Part shown: one piece after another, positions 49,618-57,551 of the stretch
Layout: each line of letters starts with the position of its first letter
How positions within the stretch are numbered: the first letter of the stretch is position 1
Source of the DNA: CAYQTE01 sp964420285
GTDB taxonomy: Bacteria > Planctomycetota > Phycisphaerae > Tepidisphaerales > Tepidisphaeraceae
NCBI GenBank assembly: GCA_964420285.1
Contig: CAYQTE010000021.1
Span: forward strand, 1 to 64,000
DNA: 64,000 bases
Direction of reading: 5' to 3'
The notes under the pieces: generated by a model
What the model was told of the DNA's origin: nothing
Databases searched by the model: none
The model's input: the letters and a program-made list of their open reading frames with translations, nothing else
Made by a program: the position numbers and the translations under genes

Positions 49618-51528
49618 GTGAGCAGCCCGACCTATTCCAGCGCCAGCGGCGATATCAAGTCCAGAGTCCTGGCCGATACCGATATCGTCGAACTCATCGG
49701 ACAAACCGTCTCCCTCAAACGGCTGGGAAGCAAGTTCGTCGGGCTGTGCCCCTTCCATCAAGAAAAGACGCCGTCCTTCAGCGTCAACCCGGCCAAGGGC
49801 TATTTCTATTGCTTCGGCTGCAAAAAGGGCGGGGATGTCATCAACTTCGTGATGAACCGCGACCGGGTCGAGTTCAAGGAGGCGCTGAAAACGCTGGCCG
49901 ATGCGGCGGGAATCGAATGGAACCCCGGCGACGGCGCCCACGCCCGCGAACAGGCCAGCGAACGCCAGACGCTTCTCAACGCCAACTCGGCGGCGTGCCA
50001 GTTCTTTGAAAAATACCTGGCCGGGCCCAGTGGCACGGCGGCGCGCGAATATCTGGCCAAGCGGGGGATCACGGCCGAGTCGATCAAACGGTTCCAGATT
50101 GGGTTGAGCCCCGATGCGTGGGACGGCCTGCTGAAGAGCCCGGTCGGGCAGCGGATTACGGCGGCGTGGATGGCGGCGGCGGGTCTGGCCAAGCGACGCG
50201 ACGCGGGCGAGGGGTTCTACGACACCTTCCGCAACCGCGTGATGTTCCCGATCCGCGACGAGCGGGCTCGCGTGATCGCATTCGGCGGACGGGTGATGCC
50301 GGGGGCGACCGATCCGGCCAAGTATCTCAACAGCCCGGAAACGCCGCTGTTCGCCAAGGGCCGGTGCATGTTTGGCCTGGACATGGCGCGGGCGAAAATC
50401 GTCGAGACGCGAACCGCAATCGTCGTCGAAGGGTATACCGATGTGGTGGTCGCCCATCAGTGCGGCGTGAGCAACGTGATATCCGTGCTGGGGACGGCCA
50501 TCACCGAATATCACGTTTCGCAACTGCGGCGGCTGGCGGATCGGATCGTGCTGCTGTTCGATGGCGATGCGGCGGGCGATGCGGCGGTGGATAAGTCGGT
50601 GGAGTTGTTCCTGACCCAGCCGGTCGAATTGTGCATCGCGACGCTGGCGCCAGGCGTTGACCCGGACGAGATGCTGCTGTCACAGGGAGCCGAGGCGTTT
50701 GGAAAGCTGATCGCCGATGCCCCCGACGCGCTGACGTACAAATGGAAGCAGCTTGTGCGGCGGCTGTCATCGCCGGAATCGGGATTGACGCAGACTCAGG
50801 CGGCCCTGGAGCACTATCTGGCCGTGCTGGCGCAGGCGGCCAGTGCCGGGTTTGTCGATAACATACGCTGGCATCAAGGTTTATCGCGTGTGAGCAAGAT
50901 GGTGGATGTGCCGGTGGACGTGCTGCAGAAGCGAATTGCGGCGTTGCTGAAGCCGAAAAAGGTGGCCCGGCCGGTCGCGGCCCAGGGCGCGGATGTTGCG
51001 ACGGCGTCTCAAGACGAAAAAACTGAGGCAAACTTATCGCTTCCCAGTGGCCGAACGCGGGCTGAAGCGGCTATTCTAGGGGTATTGCTGCTGGAGCCGG
51101 CCCGGTGGGCGGCGGCGCAGAAAGTGGTTGGCCCGGCCGATTTTACGGATAATCGGCTTGGCGATATAGCTGAGGTATACTGGACGCAGCAACGCGAGGA
51201 AGGGCAGCCGGTATTTAACGAGTTCCTTGCGCTTTTGAGCGAACAGAACAAACAAGGCCTGTCGGACCTGGCCGTGGAGATTGTCGAGGATGTGAGAACC
51301 GGCGGGCCACCGGACCAGCTTCTGAGCGGCGCGTTGGATTTCATTGTGCAGGAGCGTAATCGGGAACAGCAGCGGCAACTGGAGGCGCGATTGCGCCGGA
51401 CCGGAGATGATCCGCAATCGGAATCGCAGACGATAGATTTGCTGCGCCAGCTTCAGGAAAAGGCGCGGCGGCCGGACTTGCGTCGCGGCGGAACAGGCTC
51501 CGCGGCGGCGAGTTCACTTAAGGATTAA
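49618..51528 (+). CDS. dnaG: DNA primase
   Basis: Synthesises RNA primers at the replication fork. 636 residues, GTG start with GGGGAGCAGC upstream. The N-terminal zinc ribbon has C44, H47 (CPFHQEKTPSFSV), C65 and C68 (YCFGCKKGGD). The catalytic TOPRIM part has RVIAFGGRVM, AIVVEGYTDVVVAHQCG (catalytic glutamate) and VLLFDGDAAGDAA (DxD). The C-terminal helicase-binding domain spans about 450-610. It is followed by rpoD after 5 bp, the conserved macromolecular synthesis arrangement; rpsU is not in front. Confidence 0.97.
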   Translation: MSSPTYSSASGDIKSRVLADTDIVELIGQTVSLKRLGSKFVGLCPFHQEKTPSFSVNPAKGYFYCFGCKKGGDVINFVMNRDRVEFKEALKTLADAAGIEWNPGDGAHAREQASERQTLLNANSAACQFFEKYLAGPSGTAAREYLAKRGITAESIKRFQIGLSPDAWDGLLKSPVGQRITAAWMAAAGLAKRRDAGEGFYDTFRNRVMFPIRDERARVIAFGGRVMPGATDPAKYLNSPETPLFAKGRCMFGLDMARAKIVETRTAIVVEGYTDVVVAHQCGVSNVISVLGTAITEYHVSQLRRLADRIVLLFDGDAAGDAAVDKSVELFLTQPVELCIATLAPGVDPDEMLLSQGAEAFGKLIADAPDALTYKWKQLVRRLSSPESGLTQTQAALEHYLAVLAQAASAGFVDNIRWHQGLSRVSKMVDVPVDVLQKRIAALLKPKKVARPVAAQGADVATASQDEKTEANLSLPSGRTRAEAAILGVLLLEPARWAAAQKVVGPADFTDNRLGDIAEVYWTQQREEGQPVFNEFLALLSEQNKQGLSDLAVEIVEDVRTGGPPDQLLSGALDFIVQERNREQQRQLEARLRRTGDDPQSESQTIDLLRQLQEKARRPDLRRGGTGSAAASSLKD

Positions 51529-51533
51529 ACGAA

Positions 51534-53351
51534 ATGTCACGCATTGATTCGCCACTGATTGGATCGGGATCGCAGGAGGAGGTCGACTTGCGCGTTCAGG
51601 CGCTGTTCGATCTGGGAACATCGCGCGGATATCTGACCTACGAGGAATTGAACGAGAGGCTGCCGGACGAAGTCGTCTCGCCGGACAAGCTGGATTCCCT
51701 GCTCATGATGATCGATGAGATGGGGATCAAGCTGATCGACGACATGGACATTTCGGAATTTCAGAAGACCCCGCGCAAGGTGAGCAAGCCGAAGCTGGCA
51801 TCGGCCGCCGCCGCCGCGGTGGTGGTCGCGCCGACGCGAGCGCCCGTGGCGCCGGTGGCGCCGGCCCCCGCGGCCGAGCCGGACGCTCCGGAAGTTGAAG
51901 GCGATGACGACGATGATGATGAAGTGGATCTGAATCTGGACGCCGAACTGGCCGAGGCCAGCACCAAGCGGATCGACGATCCGGTGCGGATGTATCTGAC
52001 GCAGATGGGTGAAATCCCGCTGCTGACGCGGGTTCAGGAAATCGCCCTTGCCAAGAAGATCGAAATCACCCGCAAGATTTTCCGCTCCAAGGTGCTGGAG
52101 AGCGATTACTGCCTGCAATCGACAGTGGAAATTCTCCAGCAGGTGGATGATGGCGATCTGCCGTTCGATCGGACGATGAAGATTTCCACGGCCGAGGACC
52201 AGGCCGACAAGAGCACGATCGGGCAGCGCATTCCGACGAACCTGGAAAGCGTGCGGAAGATGCTGGCGCGGAACCGCGAGGAATGGGATTCGCTTCGCAG
52301 CGCGCGGGGCCCCAAGGAGGAGGAGGCGCTTCACCTGGCGATCCGCCGCCGCCGCCGCCGCAGCGTCAAGCTGCTGGAAGAGCTTTCGCTGCGCACCAGC
52401 CGGGTGACGCCGCTGATGAAGAAGCTGTCGAGCATCTCGACGAAGATGATCGAGCTCGAGCTGCGCATTGATGAACTCAAGAAGCTCAAGGAGCCGGGCG
52501 AGGACCTGGAAGTCTGCCGCGAGGAACTGAGCGGCCTGGAAGACCTGGTGCTGGAAGACGCACAAAACCTGCACCGCCGGGTGGTGGCGGTCCGCAAAAT
52601 TTACAACAAGTACGAGGACGCCAAGCGGAAACTGTCCGGCGGCAACCTGCGGCTGGTCGTTTCCATTGCCAAGAAATACCGCAATCGCGGGCTGTCGTTC
52701 CTGGACATCATCCAGGAAGGGAACACCGGCCTGATGCGCGCGGTCGACAAATACGAATACCGCCGCGGGTTCAAGTTCAGCACCTACGCGACGTGGTGGA
52801 TTCGCCAGGCGATTACACGGGCCATCGCCGATCATGCCCGCACGATCCGCATTCCCGTTCACATGATCGAGACCATGAGCAAGCTGCGGAACATTTCCAA
52901 GCAGCTCATGCAGGAACTGGGCCGCGAGCCGACCATCGAGGAAATCGCCAAGCGCGCCAAGATGTCGGTTTCGGAAACGCGGCGGGTGCTGAAGATCAGC
53001 CGCCATCCGATCAGCCTCGACCGCCCCGTCGGCGAGAGCGAGGACAGCTATTTCGGCGATTTCATCGAGGACGAGAAGGCCGACAACCCCGTGGAATCGG
53101 CCACGCAGGAGATGCTCAAGGACAAGATCGAGCAGGTTCTCAAGACTCTCACCTATCGCGAGCGCGAGATCATCAAGTTGCGCTATGGCATCGGCGATGG
53201 ATATACGTACACGCTGGAGGAAGTCGGCCGGATTTTCAAAGTGACCCGCGAACGCGTGCGTCAGGTTGAGGCCAAGGCGATCCGGAAGCTTCAGCATCCG
53301 GTGCGGGCGCGGAAGCTGGAGGGTTTTTTGCCGGGCGGAACACCGAGGTAG
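51534..53351 (+). CDS. rpoD: RNA polymerase primary sigma factor (sigma-70/RpoD)
   Basis: 605 residues. Region 1.1 occupies the first 80 (VDLRVQALFDLGTSRGYLTYEELNERLP), followed by an Ala/Pro-rich and then an Asp-rich linker (about 85-140, including EGDDDDDDEVDLN), region 1.2 (DPVRMYLTQMGEIPLLTR), a long non-conserved region, region 2 (NLRLVVSIAKKYRNRGLSFLDIIQEGNTGLMRAVDKYEYRRGFKFSTYATWWIRQAI), region 3 and region 4.2 (TLEEVGRIFKVTRERVRQVEAKAIRKLQHP). Recognition of TTGACA/TATAAT-like promoters is expected, consistent with those seen here. It is co-transcribed with dnaG. Confidence 0.97.
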   Translation: MSRIDSPLIGSGSQEEVDLRVQALFDLGTSRGYLTYEELNERLPDEVVSPDKLDSLLMMIDEMGIKLIDDMDISEFQKTPRKVSKPKLASAAAAAVVVAPTRAPVAPVAPAPAAEPDAPEVEGDDDDDDEVDLNLDAELAEASTKRIDDPVRMYLTQMGEIPLLTRVQEIALAKKIEITRKIFRSKVLESDYCLQSTVEILQQVDDGDLPFDRTMKISTAEDQADKSTIGQRIPTNLESVRKMLARNREEWDSLRSARGPKEEEALHLAIRRRRRRSVKLLEELSLRTSRVTPLMKKLSSISTKMIELELRIDELKKLKEPGEDLEVCREELSGLEDLVLEDAQNLHRRVVAVRKIYNKYEDAKRKLSGGNLRLVVSIAKKYRNRGLSFLDIIQEGNTGLMRAVDKYEYRRGFKFSTYATWWIRQAITRAIADHARTIRIPVHMIETMSKLRNISKQLMQELGREPTIEEIAKRAKMSVSETRRVLKISRHPISLDRPVGESEDSYFGDFIEDEKADNPVESATQEMLKDKIEQVLKTLTYREREIIKLRYGIGDGYTYTLEEVGRIFKVTRERVRQVEAKAIRKLQHPVRARKLEGFLPGGTPR

Positions 53352-53355
53352 GGGA

Positions 53356-53420
53356 GATGACTTGGTGACAAGGTGACTTGGTGACACGGCGAGCAGTATC
53401 ACCCTGCCATCCTGCCCGGG
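53356..53420. repeat. GGTGACNN octamer array after rpoD
   Basis: Tandem units GATGACTT, GGTGACAA, GGTGACTT, GGTGACAC, GGCGAGCA (53356-53395), followed by degenerate units in the opposite orientation (ATCACCCTGCCATCCTGCCC). It begins 5 bp after the rpoD stop, where it could form a 3' hairpin. The rest of the gap to 53516 holds the fliN leader. Confidence 0.8.
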
Positions 53421-53516
53421 CGAGAGGATTTTGGCAAACGAGCACTGGCGGCATCGGCCGGGTGTCGATATAGTCCATGGACTGCCGCTCGCAACGGATT
53501 GCCAACGGAGGTACGG

Positions 53517-53831
53517 ATGCCTGTCCTGACAGCCAATTCCCGCGTTGCTTCACCTGATTCCAACGGCGAACTGGATCGCATACTTCAATTGCAGGTGCCG
53601 GTGATCGTGCGCCTCGCCGGGCGAAAACTGGCCCTGAGCGAGGTCATGCGGCTGGGGCAGGGCTCAATCATCGAATTCTTCAAGCGTAGCGACGAACCCC
53701 TGGAGTTGCTGATCAACAACCGCGTGATCGCCCTGGGCGAGGCGGTGAAAGTGGGCGAGAACTTCGGCTTGCGCATCACCCAGATTGGCGATACGAGATC
53801 ACTGGTCCGTTCGATGGGCTCAAGCGCCTGA
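53517..53831 (+). CDS. fliN: Flagellar motor switch protein FliN (SpoA domain)
   Basis: 104 residues from the ATG at 53517, with GGAGG 6 nt upstream. The single SpoA/FliN C-terminal domain covers about 25-100: LQLQVPVIVRLAGRKLALSEVMRLGQGSIIEFFKRSDEPLELLINNRVIALGEAVKVGENFGLRITQIGD. It forms the C-ring of the flagellar switch, or the sorting platform in type III secretion. Here it is separate from fliM and other flagellar genes, with dnaG-rpoD upstream. Flagellar use is the likelier role. Confidence 0.9.
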   Translation: MPVLTANSRVASPDSNGELDRILQLQVPVIVRLAGRKLALSEVMRLGQGSIIEFFKRSDEPLELLINNRVIALGEAVKVGENFGLRITQIGDTRSLVRSMGSSA

Positions 53832-53894
53832 CGGACCTGCCGCAAAAAATGGAATGCGGCCAAGTCGCAATGCAGCATCCCAGCACACTGTCGC

Positions 53895-53991
53895 GATAGA
53901 AAGGCGGCCCCCCCTCCCGCCTGTCTTCGCTACACCTGCGCTCGCCTGAGAATTGCCTTCTTCATGCAATCTTCAGGTTCATCTAACTTAC
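53895..53991. repeat. 97-nt two-hairpin element, copy 1
   Basis: It begins GATAGAAAGGCGG and ends TAACTTAC. It aligns without gaps to 55510-55606, about 85 of 97 positions matching by eye. Hairpin 1 is AGGCGG/CCGCCT around a C-rich loop; hairpin 2 is CCTGAGAATTGC/GCAATCTTCAGG with one wobble and one mismatch. The two copies are direct repeats on either side of the PQQ-propeller gene. The rest of the 53832-54067 gap holds an AT-rich stretch (near 54012-54035) with no gene. Confidence 0.85.
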
Positions 53992-54067
53992 TCTCCCGGC
54001 CGCTCGTTGTTGAGAAAAAAATATTCCGATTGAAATTACGCCTGAACGCCGTGGCAAGGCCGCCGTT

Positions 54068-55327
54068 TCAGTGACCAAGTTTCAGGCACGTCACCTGATC
54101 GACACCGCCGGCCACGCACGAATTGCGGGCGTAGATCATGCCGTTGGCCAGCGTAGGCGCCGTCCAGTCCTTGGCCGTCAGAATGTTGACCCGGCCGAGT
54201 TCCTTGTAGGCGTCACTGGACGCGGCAACCAGAACCAGATCGCCCTTGGGGGTCTGGACGAGGAGTTTGTCGCCCACGAGGAGGAGTCCGCCCTGCGAGC
54301 CAAAGCCCTTTTGGCTCCATTTCACGGTGCCGGTCATGATGTCCAGGCACGCCAGCGGGCCGCTGTTGTCGTTGTGGTTGAACAGGCCGTAGATATAGCC
54401 GTCGCGGTATACCGGCGTGGACCAGAGCGACATATTCTGCCGGGTCGTGTGCCACAACTCCTTGGCGGTCCACTTCTGGCCATCCTTGCTGATCTGGCAG
54501 GCGGCGGCGCCGATGTTGTAGCCGTTGGAGCAGTAGACCACGTCGCCGTTCTTGCCGCCGACCACGGGCGATGAGCAGGTGGCGGTGGCAACCGGCTGGG
54601 CGAAAGTCCAAAGAACATCGCCAGTCGTGGGATCCACGGAGACCAGGCCATTGGCCATGAAGCAGATCGCCTGAAGCGTGCCCTTGATGGTGGCAATGGT
54701 CGGGGTGGCGTAGGTGTAGGAATAATTGGTCTTGGCCCAGGCCAATTCGCCGGTGTCCTTCTTGTAGGCGAGGATGCCCTTGCCCGGCCCGCCGCCGGTC
54801 ACCAGAACCAGATCGCCGATCACCAGCGGTGATGAGGCACTGCCCCACTTGAGCGGCTTGCCGCCCTGTTCGCTAATGACATCATGATTCCAGACCGGCT
54901 TACCGGTTTCGAGTTCGAGACAGAACAGCTTGGTGTAGGTGCCGTAGACGTAGACGTGCTTGCCGTCGATGGCCGGCGTGCTGCGCGGGCCGTCGCCGTT
55001 GGCGTCCTTGATGGTCTTGTCGATGCGGGTGCTCCAGGCTTCCTTGCCGGTGGCGGCATCGAGGCAAACGCAATATTCGTCCCCGGCGCGGTCGCTCATG
55101 AGGAAGGCCTTGGCGCCGACGACGGCAATCTGACCGAACGAATCGCCGATGGAGGCTTTCCAGACGAAGGTGAGGGCAAGCTTCTCAAGCGGGACGGTTT
55201 CGGCAATGCCGTCATCATTGGGACCACGATATCGCGGCCAGTCGGCGGCGTTGGCCGAACCGGCAATGCCGGCGACAAAAGCCAGGGTGGCGGCAACGGT
55301 CAACGCAAGACGGATTGATCTGCTCAT
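54068..55327 (-). CDS. Exported PQQ-like beta-propeller repeat protein
   Basis: 419 residues from the ATG at 55327. A clear signal peptide (MSRSIRLALTVAATLAFVAGIAGSANA, probable cleavage before ADWPRYRG) puts it outside the inner membrane. The mature part carries repeated propeller blades of the PQQ/quinoprotein type (CLDAATGKEAWSTRI, CLELETGKPVWNHDV, AYKKDTGELAWAKT, SVDPTTGDVLWTF, CLDIMTGTVKWSQ). The DWPRYRGPNDDGI start is typical of large planctomycete families. PQQ-binding residues cannot be confirmed; many members have a scaffolding role like BamB. Confidence 0.88.
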   Translation of the reverse strand: MSRSIRLALTVAATLAFVAGIAGSANAADWPRYRGPNDDGIAETVPLEKLALTFVWKASIGDSFGQIAVVGAKAFLMSDRAGDEYCVCLDAATGKEAWSTRIDKTIKDANGDGPRSTPAIDGKHVYVYGTYTKLFCLELETGKPVWNHDVISEQGGKPLKWGSASSPLVIGDLVLVTGGGPGKGILAYKKDTGELAWAKTNYSYTYATPTIATIKGTLQAICFMANGLVSVDPTTGDVLWTFAQPVATATCSSPVVGGKNGDVVYCSNGYNIGAAACQISKDGQKWTAKELWHTTRQNMSLWSTPVYRDGYIYGLFNHNDNSGPLACLDIMTGTVKWSQKGFGSQGGLLLVGDKLLVQTPKGDLVLVAASSDAYKELGRVNILTAKDWTAPTLANGMIYARNSCVAGGVDQVTCLKLGH

Positions 55328-55509
55328 GAACAACCCCGCCATCGCCGTGGGCAACGCTGCTGATTTGGGCGGTATTCTAACACCGCTCATCACCCAGCTT
55401 GGGCAACACTAAGCCACGGATCGGTTCGAGAGGCGCGTCCGCCTCGCGGATACACCGCAACCAACCAAATACGGCCAACCCGCAAACCATCATTCTAACG
55501 CAATGTGGT

Positions 55510-55606
55510 GATAGAAAGGCGGCCCCCCCTCCCGCCTGTCCTCGCTACAACTGCGCCCGCCTGAAGATCGACATCTTCATCCAATCTTCAGGTTTAATTA
55601 ACTTAC
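55510..55606. repeat. 97-nt two-hairpin element, copy 2
   Basis: Direct repeat of 53895-53991. Hairpin 1 (AGGCGG/CCGCCT) is identical; hairpin 2 is CCTGAAGAT/ATCTTCAGG, a perfect 9-bp stem. Differences between the copies fall partly within the stem without destroying it. It lies upstream of the PQQ gene start, within the 380-bp gap 55328-55707, and is followed by an A/T-rich tract near 55636. No other feature is seen in that gap. Confidence 0.85.
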
Positions 55607-55707
55607 GCGCGCACCTCCAGGATGTTGCCACAAAGAAATATTTTTCTTTCAGCGGCTAATCTGCAAATGCGGCCAATTGCCCGATTTCCTGTTTCCTGGC
55701 ACGAAAA

Positions 55708-56298
55708 TCAGCTTTTCAGCGTCTTAAAGCCCATTGCCGCCCTTTGGTGACTGATTTCCGCCCATGCGGCTGGATCTTCGCTCAAGGCGCCCGTCAACGC
55801 CGATGTCGACATTCCGAGCGAGCGGGCCGCATCGGACACGCTCCACTTTGTGGCCGCCAAAACGTCCAGAATCAGGCCCAATGTGCCAAGATCGATCCCT
55901 CGGCGATGAACAATCCGAAATCGGCCATGCCCCGGCGTCTCTTTGCCAAACCAGGCCGGCCGAATGAAGGCAGACAGATCAATCTCTTGGCGCAAAGCGA
56001 TCGTCATGCGATGGCGAAGCCGGGCCAACGCTTGCTCGCGGTTAACGCTCTGCTTTCTAGACTCGTTGGCGATGGCGGATATTCCCGTCGGCAGATGCGT
56101 CAGCCGGATTGCCGAACTTGTCTTGTTCCGTTTCTGCCCACCCGGCCCGCTGGCGCGAAAAGCCTCCCATCGACAGTGGCGCAAGAGTTCGGCATCCGGC
56201 CCCGTCCGGGCCAGCCGGGCCGTCCGAGCTTCAGGAGCCGCCGCCGGCTCCCTCGATGACTCGCTGTTTTTCACAATCTCGGATTTTAATGGAAACAT
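55708..56298 (-). CDS. Release-factor-like protein with GGQ (RF-1) domain
   Basis: 196 residues from the ATG at 56298, with GGAAG 8 nt upstream; a GTG 21 nt further up is the alternative. It contains the peptidyl-tRNA hydrolysis motif ASGPGGQKRNKTSSAIRLTHLPTGI, then a basic helix (RKQSVNREQALARLRHRM). The codon-recognition and N-terminal domains of RF1/RF2 are absent. The C-terminal 70 residues (SVSDAARSLGMSTSALTGAL) look like a helix-turn-helix. It probably releases peptides from stalled ribosomes, as ArfB/YaeJ or RF-like proteins do (inference). Confidence 0.82.
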   Translation of the reverse strand: MFPLKSEIVKNSESSREPAAAPEARTARLARTGPDAELLRHCRWEAFRASGPGGQKRNKTSSAIRLTHLPTGISAIANESRKQSVNREQALARLRHRMTIALRQEIDLSAFIRPAWFGKETPGHGRFRIVHRRGIDLGTLGLILDVLAATKWSVSDAARSLGMSTSALTGALSEDPAAWAEISHQRAAMGFKTLKS

Positions 56299-56345
56299 AT
56301 CGAATACTTCCGCGATCACTATCGAAATCTTAATGCAAGACTAAC

Positions 56346-56369
56346 AATTGGCGTTTAGGCTTGCCAATT
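56346..56369 (+). promoter_or_regulatory. Inverted repeat in the pstS leader
   Basis: AATTGGC, 10-nt spacer, GCCAATT, ending just before the AAGGAG ribosome binding site of pstS. It could be an operator or a small hairpin controlling translation. It does not resemble a Pho box; no clear promoter was identified in the 84-bp divergent gap. Confidence 0.35.
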
Positions 56370-56382
56370 CAAGGAGAAACGA

Positions 56383-57456
56383 ATGACAAGGCTACATGTT
56401 TTTGCGGCGGCGATTGTGCTCCTCATCGGCTCATCCATGGCGGCGGCCCAGGTCCACCTGAGCGGCTCGGGGGCTACCTTCCCACAACCACTCTACGAGC
56501 GCTGGGTTGCTGAATACCAGAAGACCCACCCCAACCTCAAGATCGACTACGGCGGCGGCGGCTCGGGCAAGGGGATCAAGGACATCACCGCCAAGGTCGT
56601 CGATTTCGCCGGTTCCGATGCCCCGATGGCCGCCAGCGAACTCAAGGATGCCGGTGGTGCTGACGGCCTGGTCGAATTCCCGACCTGCGCCGGCGCTGTC
56701 GTCCCCGCCTATAACGTGCCCAACCTCACCAAGGAACTTCAGTTCGACGGCCCCACCATCGCCGACATCTACATGGGCAAGGTCACCAAATGGAATGATC
56801 CGGAAATCGCCGCGCTCAACCCCGGCGTGAAACTCCCGGCCCAGGCGATCACACCCGCCTACCGCAGCGATGCCAGCGGCACCAATTTCGTCTTCACCAG
56901 CTATCTGGCCACCCAGAGCGCGGACTTCAAGAAGACCATGGGCCCCGGCGCCAAGCAAGTCACCTGGCCCGTCGGCCAGGGCGGCAACGGCAACCCCGGC
57001 GTTGCGGCCATCGTCAAGCAGACCGCCGGCGCCATCGGCTACATCGAGCAGAACTACGCCGATCAGAACAAGATCGACTTCGGCACCGTCAAGAATAAGG
57101 CCGGCGGCTTCGTCAAGGCGACTCCCGATGCCGTCTCCCTTGCCGGCGTTGAAGCCGCCAAAACCCTCAGCGGCAACCTGCTGGCCACTGATTTGTGGAA
57201 CCAGCCCGGCGAGAAGGTCTATCCGATCAGCAGCTTCACCTACATCATTGTTTACAAAGACCTCAAGAGCGTGAAGACCAAGGAACAGGCCCAGGCCCTG
57301 GTCGATTTCCTCTGGTGGGCCATGCACGATGGACAGAAGATCAACTCGTCCATCGACTACGCCCCGCTCAATGACGCCGTTCAGGCCAAGGTCGAGGCGG
57401 CGCTCAAGACGATCACCTACAACGGCCAGGCCCTCACGCCCGCCGGTTCCAAGTGA
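56383..57456 (+). CDS. pstS: Phosphate ABC transporter, periplasmic phosphate-binding protein
   Basis: 357 residues with signal peptide (MTRLHVFAAAIVLLIGSSMAAAQ). The mature protein begins VHLSGSGATFPQPLYERW, the phosphate-contacting loop of PstS; IDYGGGGSGKGIKDI, VVDFAGSDAPM, VAYRSD-like AYRSDASGTNFVFTSYL and GAIGYIEQNYA complete the two lobes. It binds inorganic phosphate outside the inner membrane and delivers it to PstCA. It has AAGGAG upstream at good spacing. Two strong hairpins separate it from pstC, which may let pstS be made in excess. Confidence 0.96.
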   Translation: MTRLHVFAAAIVLLIGSSMAAAQVHLSGSGATFPQPLYERWVAEYQKTHPNLKIDYGGGGSGKGIKDITAKVVDFAGSDAPMAASELKDAGGADGLVEFPTCAGAVVPAYNVPNLTKELQFDGPTIADIYMGKVTKWNDPEIAALNPGVKLPAQAITPAYRSDASGTNFVFTSYLATQSADFKKTMGPGAKQVTWPVGQGGNGNPGVAAIVKQTAGAIGYIEQNYADQNKIDFGTVKNKAGGFVKATPDAVSLAGVEAAKTLSGNLLATDLWNQPGEKVYPISSFTYIIVYKDLKSVKTKEQAQALVDFLWWAMHDGQKINSSIDYAPLNDAVQAKVEAALKTITYNGQALTPAGSK

Positions 57457-57471
57457 TCTCGTGCGATCAGT

Positions 57472-57494
57472 CCGGCCGCTTGCTGGACGGCCGG
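57472..57494 (+). terminator. Hairpin downstream of pstS
   Basis: CCGGCCG, 9-nt loop, CGGCCGG: a 7-bp GC stem 16 nt after the pstS stop, with no T-tract. It is likely an mRNA stabiliser acting together with the next hairpin. Confidence 0.45.
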
Positions 57495-57511
57495 GTCGTC
57501 GGTTAGATAAC

Positions 57512-57551
57512 GCCGCGGCGGAATGCCTCAACCTTCCGCCGCGGCCATTTT
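57512..57551 (+). terminator. Terminator-like hairpin immediately before pstC
   Basis: GCCGCGGCGGAA, 10-nt loop, TTCCGCCGCGGC: a perfect 12-bp stem, then CATTTT, and the pstC ATG at 57552. It has the shape of an intrinsic terminator or attenuator. No Shine-Dalgarno lies between the stem and the ATG. Confidence 0.7.

Noticed and set aside
56320..56382. A Pho box in front of pstS
   Set aside because: No CTGTCAT-type direct repeats are seen; only an AATTGGC inverted repeat is present.
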